Positions 43,368-55,865 of a stretch of DNA of 64,000 nucleotides are shown one piece after another (position 1 is the stretch's first letter; every line of letters begins with the position of its first letter). The position numbers were made by a program, and so were the translations under genes. The notes below the pieces were generated by a model. The model had not been told where the DNA came from. It saw only the letters and a list, made by a program, of their open reading frames with translations, and did no database searches. Origin of the DNA: Ziziphus jujuba (lineage: Eukaryota > Streptophyta > Magnoliopsida > Rosales > Rhamnaceae); the NCBI RefSeq assembly GCF_031755915.1, contig NC_083380.1, positions 11,160,001 through 11,224,000 of the forward strand. Direction: 5' to 3'.

Positions 43368-46300
43368 CCCCCTCCTTCCCCATCCTAAAGGAGAAGAAGA
43401 AAAATTAATTTATTTTGATTTTTTTTTTCTTTTTTGTAATTTAATAAGAAATGGTTGAGTAGAGAGACGTGTAAAAAGCTTACTAAAATACGAGCCCAAA
43501 CTTTTTATCCGTTACTCTAAGCCCAAATATACTGTCATTTTATAGGCCCGATCTCGCCATTCTTCATACACACTACCAGGCAAAGTTCACTTCTGTTTTG
43601 TTTTTTTTTTTTTTTTGGTTAACGTGGAACAATAATCTTTTTAATATCTTTTTTATTGAAGGCAAAAGCTAGCTTAGCAGTTTCGACTCATGTATAATAA
43701 AATAATAAAAAGAAGAGGAAAATAGGTTCCTTATGCAGGAATTCCTTAAATGAAATTTGGTAAGCAATCTCAAATTCAAAGTCTAAAAGAGAATGAGACC
43801 AATTATCATCATTTGAGTTGTGAAGATTTAAGCTGAAGCTCTATAGTTTTGATGCCTTTGTGAGTCCATCTTCCATGCATAGTATAATCCACTCACACCC
43901 AAGAATGGCAAACACATAATTTTGTCTTTTGAATTTTTTCTTTGCATTGATTTCATCTGTCTCCTTTTTCCACCACCCCCTAATGTTTTTTAATAAAAGA
44001 ATCCCTGTAACCACAAGCTCGAAATAGTATATATCCAGTGCTTTTTTTTATTCTTTAATTAATGTTGGTAAGGAGGAGGTATATAATATATATATATATA
44101 TATATATGTATCACGTCACCCTCATGTAGCATGAGGCATATTTTTCTATGCTTTTCTTTTACCTTTTTTTTTTTAATTTCATTTCGATTATAAATGTTTA
44201 ATATCCTACACCCTATTAATTAATATGTAGGTAGTGTAATCACAATCTCAAAGATTACATTTAGTGATTTTATTTTGTTATATTAATGTTAGTACAAATG
44301 GAATCCTTGCCTTCGATCAACCTCTCATGAATCATGAGAGGAATTTTTATTTTCCTATACTTTTTCATTTGTGCATAATTTTCTTCTTCTTTTTGTCTTT
44401 GACTTTGACTATATATATATATATATATAAATACCAATAACCTAACCTTTTAGTAAGCAGTTGATAGAGTGACAATCCCAAAGAATATATTGGGCCATTT
44501 TTTAATAAATTGATGTTGTTGAGGAGTCCATGTCTTCAAACATACCCTCCTGCCACATGAGGCATACACTTTTATGGATTTCATATGCAGCTTTTTTATT
44601 TTTTTTCCCCCCTTATCTTGAACTTTGTTTATAAAAAATAAAATTAAGAATACTCGTATTCTTTTTGGTTAAATATGATACATAAAGATGAAGACAAACA
44701 ACCTTTTCTCCAAATCTTACCACACAAAGGACCCAAACAAGAAAGAAGGGAAAAGAAATCAAAATTGGCAATCTATTTATTGTTTTTAATTGCTAAATAT
44801 TACTAATATATAGCTTATAATAATCTAAGTTAGAGGTATTATGAAAGGCAGACAATAGGCCTAAATTTGTGTCCTTCACCTCCCCCGTGATTAGCTCATG
44901 TTTGTTTCCACTACTCACATGCTGCCATTTGTCATTTCATGAATGGATCATGACACGTGCGGATAGCACTCATCAAAATGAAATTTGTATGACACTTTTT
45001 TTCAAGTATTATATCTTTAATGAAAAAAAAAAAAAGGTTAAGTGAGTGATTGATTTGAACGAATATTAATGATTTTTTTGGGTATTTTAAAATTTTTAGA
45101 TTTGTTGAATACATCAAACTCATGAGGTAAGAAAATTTTGTTCAAGGAGGGAGACATATCTTTGTAACACTAGGGCCCTAAGGTCTTCTAAATTAATACC
45201 AAATTAATTTCTTTCCCCCTTAAAGAAAATATGTGCATCATATGTATTGTCTTGTCTCAAATGGGTTGATGAGAGAATAGTAGACAAACCTCGTTTTCTT
45301 TGGTTAGGTAACTAGCTAGCTAGATGCCATTAATTGGAACTATATCTAATATATTTCATGCATATTCAAGGGCTCTAAATTGATTTGGTGGAGTTGGTGA
45401 TTTGGTAAACATAATAACTTATAATTAGGCTAATTAATTTCTTTTTAATTATGATCAATTTACAAAAGTTTACTAGAGAAATGGTGGGTTTGAAAATTGA
45501 TACCTTTCTTAAATCCCAAATTTTGAATGTGAACATTTCCACTTTCTTTTCAACAAGTTCAAGTTGCGTCCAAAAAAAATAATAATAAAGGGTTTCAAGT
45601 ATTCTCTCCACCGCCAAATTCCCTCACACCCACCAGACAAAAAGAACACCACCAAAAAAGAGTCAACAAGAAAAAACATATATATATATATATATATGAG
45701 AAAACAAAATATCAAAGTATATCATGATCTTTTTGACCCATCAAAAACAAAATGATAAAAAATTTAAAACTATATATATATATATATATATTTTCTTTTT
45801 TTTCTTGAAACAAACGTCTTGTTAGACCAGAAACCGATATTAATCTACATAATGATTCTCACTTATCCGTTCTAACACATGAAGAGAAACATTAATCATA
45901 TTTAAAAGGTCTAGATTTAGCAACCAAAAGATTTTGTAGTAGTATATTGAAATTTTTTAGACTTCCCTCCTCATAATTTCAAAACAAGAAAGGAAGCTAA
46001 TTAATATATATATTCACTTTATTAGCTTTTATATATCCCATCAAACTTTGTTTTTATTTTTATTTTTGGTGAATACCCCCAAATTTTGTTTACCAAAAGT
46101 TATGGTAGCACATTAATATTAGTGGTTGACAAAGAAATATTGCATAAATTCATAAAAATTGAACCCAATAACACATTGTTATATTATTTGATAAATAAAA
46201 TTGTGATGGCTCTAGCATTATTGGTATAAGAACATATAAGACGGGGTTGGTACAAAAAGAAGAGAAATAGGGGGGTCTTGGATCCCAATCAATGTGAACT

Positions 46301-46596
46301 TTTTAGGCTTTTTCAGGGCATGCCTTGATATGAAGCAGCGTAGGGGGACGGAAGATCACATGTGAAACTGAGAGAGAGAAGAAGGATGAAGGGGATTTTG
46401 ATGGAAAGATGTAGTAAAGTTGGGAAACACAATGGGTCCCTTATGCCATAGCCAGTTCACAACTCCATTGTTGAGGAGTCAACTTCATTGCTCTCTTTTA
46501 GTCCCTCAAACACCCAGCATTGCCCATCATTTCTCTTCGCCAATGGTGGAAAATTTTATCACCCACCTTGGATCATATCCCTAATAAAGCAGACTT

Positions 46597-46620
46597 TGAG
46601 TGAGTGAGTGAGTGAGTGAG
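46597..46620. repeat. (GAGT)n microsatellite
   Basis: Six copies of a TGAG/GAGT tetranucleotide. Confidence 0.9.
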
Positions 46621-46970
46621 ACATGTTTGCACGCAGCAAAAGTATTTTTGTCTACCAACATTTTTATACTCTATTATTTAATATATATATATATATATAT
46701 TGTATAAAATTTTCATTTTCATTCTCCTTTTTCTTTCCCTTTGAGAAAGTTGATCAAGTTTTTCTTTCAAGATGTTGGAAGTTATTATCATAGGATTTTC
46801 TAGATGTGCACGTGTGGGGGAGTCCATAAACCACCCCAATTTTTTCCCTCTTGGGTACGAGAAAGAAGCTGTGAAAAAGCATCAACACCATGCGACTAAA
46901 AGACGTGGGGCATATATACTAGTAATATATATATATATATATATATATCAAGGTAATTAGTGCAAAAAGT

Positions 46971-47325
46971 TAGATTTAAGACAAAGGGTATTCTATGATC
47001 TTAGAAGTAAATGAATTAATTTAGCTGTATATAGTTTGAAATTGTGTTTTTCATGGACGGTCGGGAATGATTTGTATAATAAGATGCAATTATTTTAATT
47101 TTATACTTACCTATAAAAAGCAAACATATCTAATACATACAAATTGCAAAAATATCATTATGTATGTAGATTTAAGACAAATGGTTTTTTAATGTCTTAG
47201 AAGCAAATGAACTAGTTTGAATTGTGTTTGTCATGGACGGTCGAGAATTAATGATTTATATCCTTTATAGACGGAATTATTTTACATTTACCTATAAAAA
47301 GTAAACATGTCTAATAGGTACAAAA
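46971..47325. repeat. Tandem duplication, unit about 196 bp, diverged
   Basis: 46971-47166 and 47167 to about 47325 share TAGATTTAAGACAAA, CTTAGAAG.AAATGAA, ATTGTGTTT.TCATGGACGG and ACCTATAAAAAG.AAACAT in the same order. Non-coding; the second copy has small deletions. Confidence 0.75.
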
Positions 47326-48192
47326 GCTTACTGCTTGTGTAAAATGCAACAAGTGTTAAACAGATGGCAAAATGGAACAATTAGAATTAAAAGAGAATAT
47401 GATCAAGCTATGCCATGTCAAATTTGTGTACTGAGAGAGACAACGACTTGTGAGGCAAAATTATTAATAAAACCGTTTTTTTATGCTTTAATAGCAATCA
47501 AGCACCTAATCTTATAAACACACCAAAAAGCTCTGTATCCTAGCTCTCTTTGGCATTTAGAAGCTATAGCATTTAATTTTATTTTTTATTTTTTTTCTCA
47601 TGGAGAGATGATTAATTTCGTAACACACTTAGGAAAGAAATAAAGCCATATTTGATAGGAAATTATGGTCATTTTTAATCAATCAAGTCCAATAACTTCC
47701 AGAAGGGAAAGGGAAAAAAAAGATTAATTAATCACTATTATTAATCACCATTTACTTGTGAGGATTTGCTACTTCTCTATTACTCTTTTATGATGAATGA
47801 TTAATTATGGTGTAAGTTACTTTTTAATTAATCAGTAAAAATTGCACTTGGATAATCACTTCTGGAAATGACAAACTCCGAAAAACACAAACCAAAATAC
47901 GTAAAAAAGCCCACTCGTTAAGGACAGACAGTAATAATGAGAAATCAAAGACAAAATAATAATAATAATAGTTGCTATTTTTATACACATTAATTAGCTG
48001 CTTTAAAGCTTTTATATATCAGTTAGACTATTGACCAACAACCAGCTATGGTTGGTGACAAATCTAAACCAACCATTTCATTGAATTTTGTCAAGAAAAG
48101 TTACAAAGTTTCTGACTTGTGAAAGTAATTATTGGTTGAGGACACCTACTTACAGTGCTCCACAGCTTACCATATGTTAATCTTCTCTTTAT

Positions 48193-48203
48193 TCTATATA
48201 TAC
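48193..48203 (+). promoter_or_regulatory. TATA box of SDR gene
   Basis: TCTATATATAC lies about 100 bp upstream of the ATG at 48301. Transcription would then start near 48225, leaving only a few bases before the alternative ATG at 48232, which favours the ATG at 48301. Confidence 0.5.
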
Positions 48204-48300
48204 GTACCATATATTAGAAGCTATATATTTTATGCTTTACTACCACCCAAACAAAAAATTCCTCTCTTGGTTATCTAGGATTCTAAAAGTTGGCATCCCC

Positions 48301-51300
48301 ATGAAAGAAACACTAAGATACTTAGCAGGGATTGCAGGCCCAAGTGGTTATGGTTCAAAATCTACTGCTGAACAAGTTACTGAAGATTGTTCTTCTTCTT
48401 TACCTAATCATCTAACTGCTATAATCACTGGTTAGTATATTCATCTTCACAATATCTCTACCCACATGAAATCTTTTTACTATTCTTTTTCTAAAAATTT
48501 TCATCTTCTTCCCCTTCTTTCACTACTTTGGTTATCGAATGGATAAGAGTTTGATTTGCAAAAATGTCTCATTTTTCTCTTGAGAATTACATTAATTTTT
48601 TTTTTCCTTTTTGTTTTTTTCTTTCCGTTTTTCTTGACTGGGTTTTCTTTTCTTCCTTATAGTTTTTTTTTTTTTTTTTTTTCCCAATGATCAGCGCTCT
48701 AAAACTTTCACGTTGGTTAATTTCCGGTGTGAAATGATAATCTTTCCATCTGCTTCTCTTTTATTCGATTTAATAATGAATTTTTCCAAGAAAATTCTTG
48801 GTGGAGTTTGTCCCGAGTGTACCAAATGATACACTTTTAACATTTTAAGCTTTACATGGACAAGATTCTATGTATAATTCATGAGGGATAACCCACTAAG
48901 AGAGCTCATATATGTTTTGTATTCATTTTTCCCACCAGATTTTCTATGCATCTAATTCTAAATATTATTTTATACTTTTCTTCGATAAAAAGTATATTAT
49001 TCTTTCTTTCCCTTTTATCCTCCACCCACAATATTCTACATACTGGTTTTGTATATTATTTTTGTGGTTCTTTTTGGCTGCAAGAAGATATGGTTTTTGT
49101 CTCTATTTTAATGGATTCTTTCCTTGGTTCAAAGTAGATCTCACTGCTAGCTATACATCTATAACTCCAATGATAAAAGTTTCACCTTTTTTCTTCTTAA
49201 TATATATTGTTTTAGTATATAACTCCAATTATTTATGTTGTTTGATATTGAAAATCATGAAGGTGGAACATCAGGTATAGGAGTAGAGACAGCAAGGGTA
49301 TTAGCAAAAAGAGGGGTGAGAATAGTAATTCCAGCAAGGGACTTGAAAAAAGGAGCAGAAGTGAAAGAAGAAATTGAAAGAGAGAATCCAAAAGCTGAGG
49401 TTATTGTATTGGAGATTGACCTCAGCTCATTTGCTTCTGTACAGAGATTCTGCTCTCAATTCCTTTCTCTTGGTCTTCCTCTCAACATCCTCATGTCAGT
49501 TTTTTTACAAATAATTTTCTTTTTTTCTTTTATTTTCTTTTTCAGATTTTATTGTTGTTGAAAATATGACATTGTTGGTTGAACAAAATCTTTCAATATA
49601 TTTTTTGCAGAAACAATGCTGGAATATTCTCCCAAAATCTGGAATACTCTGAAGACAAAATTGAGATGACATTTGCTACAAATTACTTGGGTATATTTTC
49701 CTTTTGATTAACTTTGTCTACATGGTTTTTAATTTTTTTGTTTTTTGGTTGTTCCTCCTAAGCAATTGGATGGTCTCCATTTGTTCATACACAGAGGACA
49801 AATCATTCATATCCACCAGCAATTTTTTTTACTCTGTGTTTACTTTTCCTATTCATATAGAACTTTGTTTTTAACTACAGTAACTTTAAAATCCAATTAG
49901 AATGATTACAATAAGATGCCTATCTGTTTCTTTTCTTCTTCTTTTTTCGGTTTTTTTATCTTTTTTTATTATTATTATTTTTTTTGTGGTAATAAATTTA
50001 AGATCAGCCACATAGCCAAGGCTTGTTAGCAGGATTTTTGTTCTGTTTGTTAACGTTGCTCACAAGTCACATCTTAATATGTGACCCCACGCGGATTCAA
50101 TGCAATTGATTACTTGGTGACAAATAAAGCAACCGCCTGGAAACTATTTCAGCCTTGGGATTTCGTATGTTGGGCTTTGGATCCAAATATCCATCTGGTC
50201 TGTTCATGAATATTACTAAAAGAAATGTGTAAAGCCCAACATCCAAAAATTTTGGGTCCCAAATCATACAATACGTATACATGTATATTTTTTTGGTTTC
50301 TGGGTTTTTAATTAAACTCAAATTTCTCTGGCAGGACATTATCTTTTAACAGAAATGCTGTTGGAAAAAATGGTGGAAACAGCAGCTCAAACGGGCATCC
50401 AAGGAAGAATAATTAATGTCTCATCTGTAATCCACAGCTGGGTTAAGAGAGATTCTTTCTGCTTCAATGAAATGCTAAACCCAAAGAAGTAAAAATTTCT
50501 CATTTTAGTTACTTCTTTATCAAGTATTTTATCAAATATTTCCCCAAAAAAAAAAAAAAAAAGAAAAAAGGACCATTATTGATACAGCAGTAATATATAT
50601 AGGGGAAAAAAAAAAAAAAAAAGCAAAAGCTAATAATATTTTTTTTTTTGTTTTGTTTGTTTGTTTTTAACTTTTGCAGTTATAATGGCACACGTGCATA
50701 TGCACAATCAAAGTTGGCAAACATATTGCATGTAAAAGAAATGGCTAGACAACTAAAGGTATGGTCTCATGTGAATTTAGAAAGAGCTCGTAAATATTTT
50801 TTGTGGGGAGGAGGGAAAGAATATTTTGAAAATCTCTACTAATTTTATTCAATTGTTTTAGGCAAGAAATGCAAGAGTCACTGTCAATGCAGTACACCCA
50901 GGAATTGTAAAAACTGGGATTATCAGAGCTCACAAGGGATTTATCACAGGTATGAATTTATTATCCACTAATTCGCATTACCAATTTTTTTTAAATTAAT
51001 CAGAATGGAACTAATTAGTATTTTGCTTTATACATAAATTGATGAAAAGAATATGAACTCTAATAATGTCTTATTACGTTTTTTATGCAGATTCTGTGTT
51101 TTTCCTAGCTTCCAAGTTACTAAAAACAACATCACAGGTATGTTTCATATGAAGAATCTTATTGGAGAAAAGGGTTTTTTTTGTACCGTTAGAGAGGTTA
51201 ATTTTCTGAGTATCCAAACATATTAGAGTGGTTGACAAATGGTACCTGGGATTTGTTGCTCTGCAGGGTGCATCAACAACATGCTATGTTGCTTTGAGCC

Positions 51301-51476
51301 CAGAAATAGAAGGCGTAAGTGGGAAATACTTTGCAGATTGCAATGAGACAAACTGCTCAACTCTAGCAAATGATGAATCAGAAGCACAAAAGCTGTGGAA
51401 GCAGACTCGTGGACTAATATGCAGACGACAATGTCATCCAGCAGCTGAAAAGAAATTGTGTATTCCTTTACTATAG
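48301..51476 (+). CDS. TIC32-like short-chain dehydrogenase/reductase
   Basis: NAD(P)-binding SDR of the TIC32/retinol-dehydrogenase-like group. Physiological substrate unknown; pea TIC32 is a chloroplast inner-envelope redox sensor. Exons: 48301-48430, 49263-49494, 49611-49690, 50335-50488, 50680-50758, 50862-50949, 51091-51137, 51267-51476; GT-AG, in phase, 339 aa. Cofactor motif TGGTSGIG (43-50), NNAG (122-125), catalytic S178 in INVSS, and Y206/K210 in AYAQSK. The C-terminus is Cys-rich (ADCNETNCSTL, GLICRRQCHPA). The start METLRYL-type N-terminus (MKETLRYLAGIAGPSGYGSK) matches relatives; an in-frame ATG at 48232 would add 23 residues. Intron 1 onward lies inside a segmental duplication whose other copy is at 54.6 kb. 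Confidence 0.92.
50167..50242. repeat. 12-bp inverted repeat in SDR intron 3
   Basis: ATGTTGGGCTTT at 50167-50178 and AAAGCCCAACAT at 50231-50242 can form a stem with a 52-base loop. Possibly a small transposon remnant. Confidence 0.35.
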
Positions 51477-52320
51477 ACCAGGGGAATTTAGGTTCTTGTA
51501 TATAAAATTTATCCATAAGATATCCACAAGGCCTTACATTACATTGGCCTACTAATAGGTAATTCAAAGTACATCACAATAAAGGGACTTCAGAATCCGG
51601 AATCATCCCCTTCTCATCTCCACAAGGATGTATTACTCAACCACAGCTATGCTAATTTAATAATAGAAATATAACCTTCTGTATATTCTGACCGTCTTGG
51701 TTCTAAAATTTTCTATCTTTTTCATCCTTCCAAGTTCGACAACCTTCAAGTTGTAGGTGGCATTGACTATAAATATATGACATCATTTGAAAAGTAAATC
51801 AGATGTTGCAGAAACCATATATAGCACACTCCAACTGATAAAATAAAGATGTAAGCGAATATTCCAAAGTCTTGCATGAAAGATAAAGTAATAATTTATA
51901 TGCCAAAACCATGATCGCATCATACAAACAAGAGATTCCCAATAAATACTATCTGTAAGCTACAGCTTTTTATATTATTCCAAGACAAGTATGTGACATA
52001 AAATCCAAAAAATATAAATCAATATTCGGAAATATGGACATTCAGTAATATAGATCCGTGGGATTATCATCCTTAATTTCATACCATTAGCCGTTACTTC
52101 ATTTTAATAAAAAGTACACAAAAGTGAAGCCAACCAAGCAACAAGGTGATACTGTCATGTCTTGTTCAGTTACAAAACTCCACTGACCTCTTTCAATCAG
52201 TTTCACTTCTTTCCTGTCCTATGGATCAGCTGGCAAGCATCTTGAGTCATATATTACAACTTGCTGAGAGGGATGGGGAACGTGATTCACATTTATTCAA
52301 AATTATGTGTCACAGCAGCC
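51477..52320. other. Shared 3' region of SDR and the SPC25 remnant
   Basis: Non-coding. The first part should be SDR 3' UTR. The whole stretch is collinear with 55073-55865 in copy 2, so it is part of the duplicated block. Confidence 0.6.
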
Positions 52321-52332
52321 TCAAGTCCAATC

Positions 52333-53790
52333 TCATTTTTTAGGCTGCCAAATATTACAGTAACCATACATCAGGTTTACATCAAACCAAGATCATATTT
52401 TTCTAATGTCTATATCCGCAGCAAAAATATCTTATCCAAGCGCAGCTTAAGATTGTAGAAAAGGGAATTTATTTATAATTCTATCAACTAAATACATGTT
52501 CTTACTGAAGAATTATCTTACCATTCATGTCCACAGAACTTATGCTGGCTTAAGCACTACTTTTAGCTTTGGAAAATGCTTGTAACTCTTACCACCCGGT
52601 GCATACCACAATTGGACTATATTGCTTGCATTATTTTTCTCCTCGCTAATCAAATCTTAAAACAATGGAACTGTTTCAAACACGGAGGTGGATATTGACC
52701 AAAAACTAATTGACATCATCGTTTGCAACATACTGCATTCTAAAATTGGCTACGGAATAAGATGGTAATCTACTCATGCAAATAAATAAAAAGCACATCA
52801 CAAGCAAATAACTGATACCTTAAAAACAAGGAGACCGACAAAGAAAAAATGCAGATTCCAGAGAAAGCACTGCTGCTTTACTCCCCTTTCCATTGTTAAG
52901 CTTCTTGTAATGTCTATCAACTTCCCCATGTTGAACTTGGTTCTCAGATTCCTTGGCCGGAGATTCACTTCTGTAGGTTGAAATTGACACAACCGGTGCA
53001 GACAAAGAAATTGTGGAAGAGACTTGAGGAAGATTTGTTGACAGGGGAAAAAAAACCCTGATGAATCACAAAACCGTACAGAATTTATAACAAACAATGG
53101 TAAGCACTTTGATACAGATAGCAAGTAGCTTATCCATATAATCACAAAGGTCTGATATACAGAAAACATTAAGAAGTGATACATGAAAATAGATCGGACA
53201 AACTTTACTTATTTCTGGCTTTAATCACATACAGAATATGGCAACTGTATTCCAGAAGACTTACCTTTCAAGCAATAAAAACATTTTTTGGAGTGCAAAG
53301 ACATAAGGTTTATACCTTGTGCTATAGCTTCTTGAAACTTCTGCCTCATGCTTCTAACAAATTTGAAACAAACAATTGGTTCTGTTCAACTCATTAATCA
53401 ACTCCTTGATGTCATTTAAAAGTAGAACAAAATCTAACACTTAAAAGAGGTGGATAAAATATCAAAATTCAGTATGGTAGATTATATCCAGCATTATGAC
53501 ATCTAAAATAACAATATATAACTTACATGTGTAAGTATCATCCTCATGATGCATGGTGAAGAAGAATTCCTCATTGGGATTTTTTAAAGAAATATTAATG
53601 TGAATTTTACACCTAAAACAAAAGGTTGGTTGTAAGAAGACATACTACATACGAAAGATAAAACAAAAACGCTGCATGATAAAGAAACAATTACCATCAA
53701 TTTGCAAAACCTAGAAATATGTTGTACCACAAAATGGCTTCCTGTATTTCATCGGTATTGTGTTGGCTACCTGTTTCTTCAGATTCTGTC
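52333..53790 (-). pseudogene. Truncated, frameshifted SPC25 copy
   Basis: Collinear with exons 4-8 of the SPC25 gene at 55.9-59.0 kb; exons 1-3 are absent because the duplication ends near 53800. The first remaining exon reads ESEETGSQHNTDEIQEAILW, then runs to a stop where the donor should be. The next exon has a 4-base deletion giving KFTLIFL and a stop. The large last exon (about 52820-53055) has two extra bases in its T-run before CCCCTGTCAACAAAT, which shifts the frame. The matching terminal mini-exon (CCT AAA AAA TGA) is at 52333-52344. A clear pseudogene; any transcript would be non-coding. Confidence 0.85.
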
Positions 53791-53800
53791 AAAAAAAAAA

Positions 53801-54617
53801 TTAAAAAAAATGGTATATTAGAAGCTACGTTTGTTTTCACCAACTAACTAAAACGGCTACATATATATATATATATATGCCTTAACGGTGTCGTTTTTAC
53901 GAATGGTAAAATCATTGACCATAAGGTGCGGAGGTTGAGAATTTAGATATCTAAGAAAATATTTTTAAGTGTTAAAAGAATATTAATAGAAATATCAGAA
54001 ATCATAAAATATTAATAAAAATGTATTAAATTTTATTTTTAAAAATAAAATTTTTTTATTGAAATTTTAAAATTGACCTGTTCAATCAATTATCAAATTA
54101 ATTATATAAATATTGAATGGATATTATAAGTATACTAATCATGTAAATATATATTTCATTTTACTGTTAAAATCGATTTCATCTTGTTTTTTCAATTTGT
54201 TTTATATTTCTTTTGCAAATTGTTTTAAGTTACGCATAGCGAAATTAGTGACGTGTAAGAGAAAATTATTTTTTTGTTTCTTTTTCTATTTTAGCCATTC
54301 ATTTATATTTTTAGTCTTAGCTATCAATTTTATCATACGGATTGTTTATGTTTTAATATTTGTTATACATTTTACTTTTAGTTTCTATCTACGAAATCGG
54401 CTTATGACTTGAGAAACATGAGTTTGAGGTAGTTTTATTTGTTTTCTTTTTAGTAATTCGTTTTAGCAATAATTTTTCTCTTGTGTTCAATTAGTTTTTA
54501 TTTGTGTTCAATTATTTATTTTTTCCTCTTCAGTTATTTTTTGTTTTTTCTCAGTTTTATTTATATTGTTGGTAATTTGACGAAAGGCCAGAGCTTTATT
54601 TAGTCACTGAGCCCATT
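53801..54617. other. Spacer between the two duplicated copies
   Basis: AT-rich, with (AT)n at about 53861-53879. No gene recognised, and no similarity seen to the flanking copies. Confidence 0.5.
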
Positions 54618-54989
54618 TTACGAAAATTCTTGGTAATGTTTGTCCCAAGTGTACGAGATGATACGTTTTACATTTTAAGCTTTACGTGGACAAGATTCTA
54701 TGTACAATTCAGGATAACCCAACGAGAGCACATATATGCTGTGTATTCAATTTTTCCACCAGATTTTTTGCTTGACCTTTTGATGTATCTAAATACTATT
54801 TTATGCCTTTTCTTGGATAAAAAGTATTATATTATTTCTTACCCTTATATCCTCCATCTGCAATCTAAATGCTGGTTTTTTATATTATTTCGTGGTTCTT
54901 TTTGGCTTAAAGAAGACATGGTCTTTCTCTTTTTGAGTCGATTTTTGTAGATCTCACTGCTATACATCCAGTACTCTTAAAGTAAGAGT

Positions 54990-55076
54990 AAGGATAAAAG
55001 CTGTGGAAGCAGACCCGTGGACTTATATGTAGACGGCAATGTCATCCAGCAATAACGTATTCCTTTACTGACCAGG
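54990..55076 (+). pseudogene. Remnant of SDR last exon in copy 2
   Basis: AAGCTGTGGAAGCAGACCCG onward matches the SDR last exon (codons for KLWKQTRGLICRRQCHP), then has a deletion and the 3' UTR word GACCAGGGGAATTTAG. It is joined directly to SDR intron-1-like sequence, so exons 2-7 and most of exon 8 are gone. Confidence 0.85.
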
Positions 55077-55865
55077 GGAATTTAGATTTATTTGTATAAA
55101 ATTACTCATAAGAGATCTACAAGGCCTTATATTGTGTTGGCCTACTAATAGGTAATTAAAATACATCACAATGACAAAGGGACTTCAAAGCTCAGAATCA
55201 TCCTCTTTCTCATCTCCACAAGGACATATTACACAACCACCACAGCTATGCCAATTTAATACTAAAATTACCGCCGTTTGTATATTTTGATCGTCTTGGA
55301 TCCAAAATTTATGAGATAATTTGAAGAGTAAATCAGATGTTGCGGAAACCATATATGAAACAGTACTAGTATGGTAATATCACACCCCAACTAATAAAAT
55401 TTGAAGATGTTATCGAATATTCCAAGTCCTACGTGAAAGGTAAAGTAAAAATTTATAAGCCAAAACCATGATCACATCATACAAACTAAAAACTGCAAAG
55501 AAATAATATTTGCAATTACAGCATTTGATATTATCCCTAGACAAGTACCAGAAATAAAATCCAATATCGACATTCAGTAATCTACATCTCTGGGATTATC
55601 ACCCGTAATTACATGCCATTAGCTGTTACTTCATTTTGATACAAAAGTACACACAAGCAAAGCCAACCACGCAACAAGGTGATGCTGTCATGTCTTGCGG
55701 AGTTACAAAAGTCCATTGACCTCTTTCAATCAGTTTCACTTCTTTCCTGTCCTATGTGTCAGCTGGCAAGCATCTTGAGTCATAAATTATGACTAGCTGA
55801 GAAAGTTAGGGAACATGATTCACATTTATTCAAAAGTATGTGTTGCAGAAGCCTCTGCTCCATCT

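Larger units (their letters stand above)
42880..48300. other. 5.4-kb intergenic region between FIP37 and the SDR gene
   Basis: The left end is the FIP37 promoter, with a (CT)n tract at 43329-43365. The middle is AT-rich, with (AT)n arrays near 44081-44107, 45681-45697, 45773-45791, 46681-46700 and 46927-46948, a (GAGT)n tract, and a tandem duplication at 46971-47325. The right end is the SDR promoter. No gene recognised in either strand. Confidence 0.5.
48790..53800. repeat. Segmental duplication, copy 1 (SDR 3' part intact, SPC25 3' part dead)
   Basis: Starts in SDR intron 1 (AAAATTCTTGG, then GTTTGTCCCGAGTGTACC) and ends inside the SPC25-like remnant near 53800. Collinear with 54618-57840: matches include CATTTTAAGCTTTACATGGACA (48841), AGACCAGGGGAATTTAG (51475) and CATCTTGAGTCATA (52238). 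Identity by eye is roughly 80-90 percent in the better parts. Confidence 0.85.

Noticed and set aside
54113..54412. 99-codon plus-strand ORF in the spacer between duplicated copies
   Set aside because: Phe/Ile/Leu-rich translation of AT-rich DNA; no homologue recognised and no splice or promoter support.
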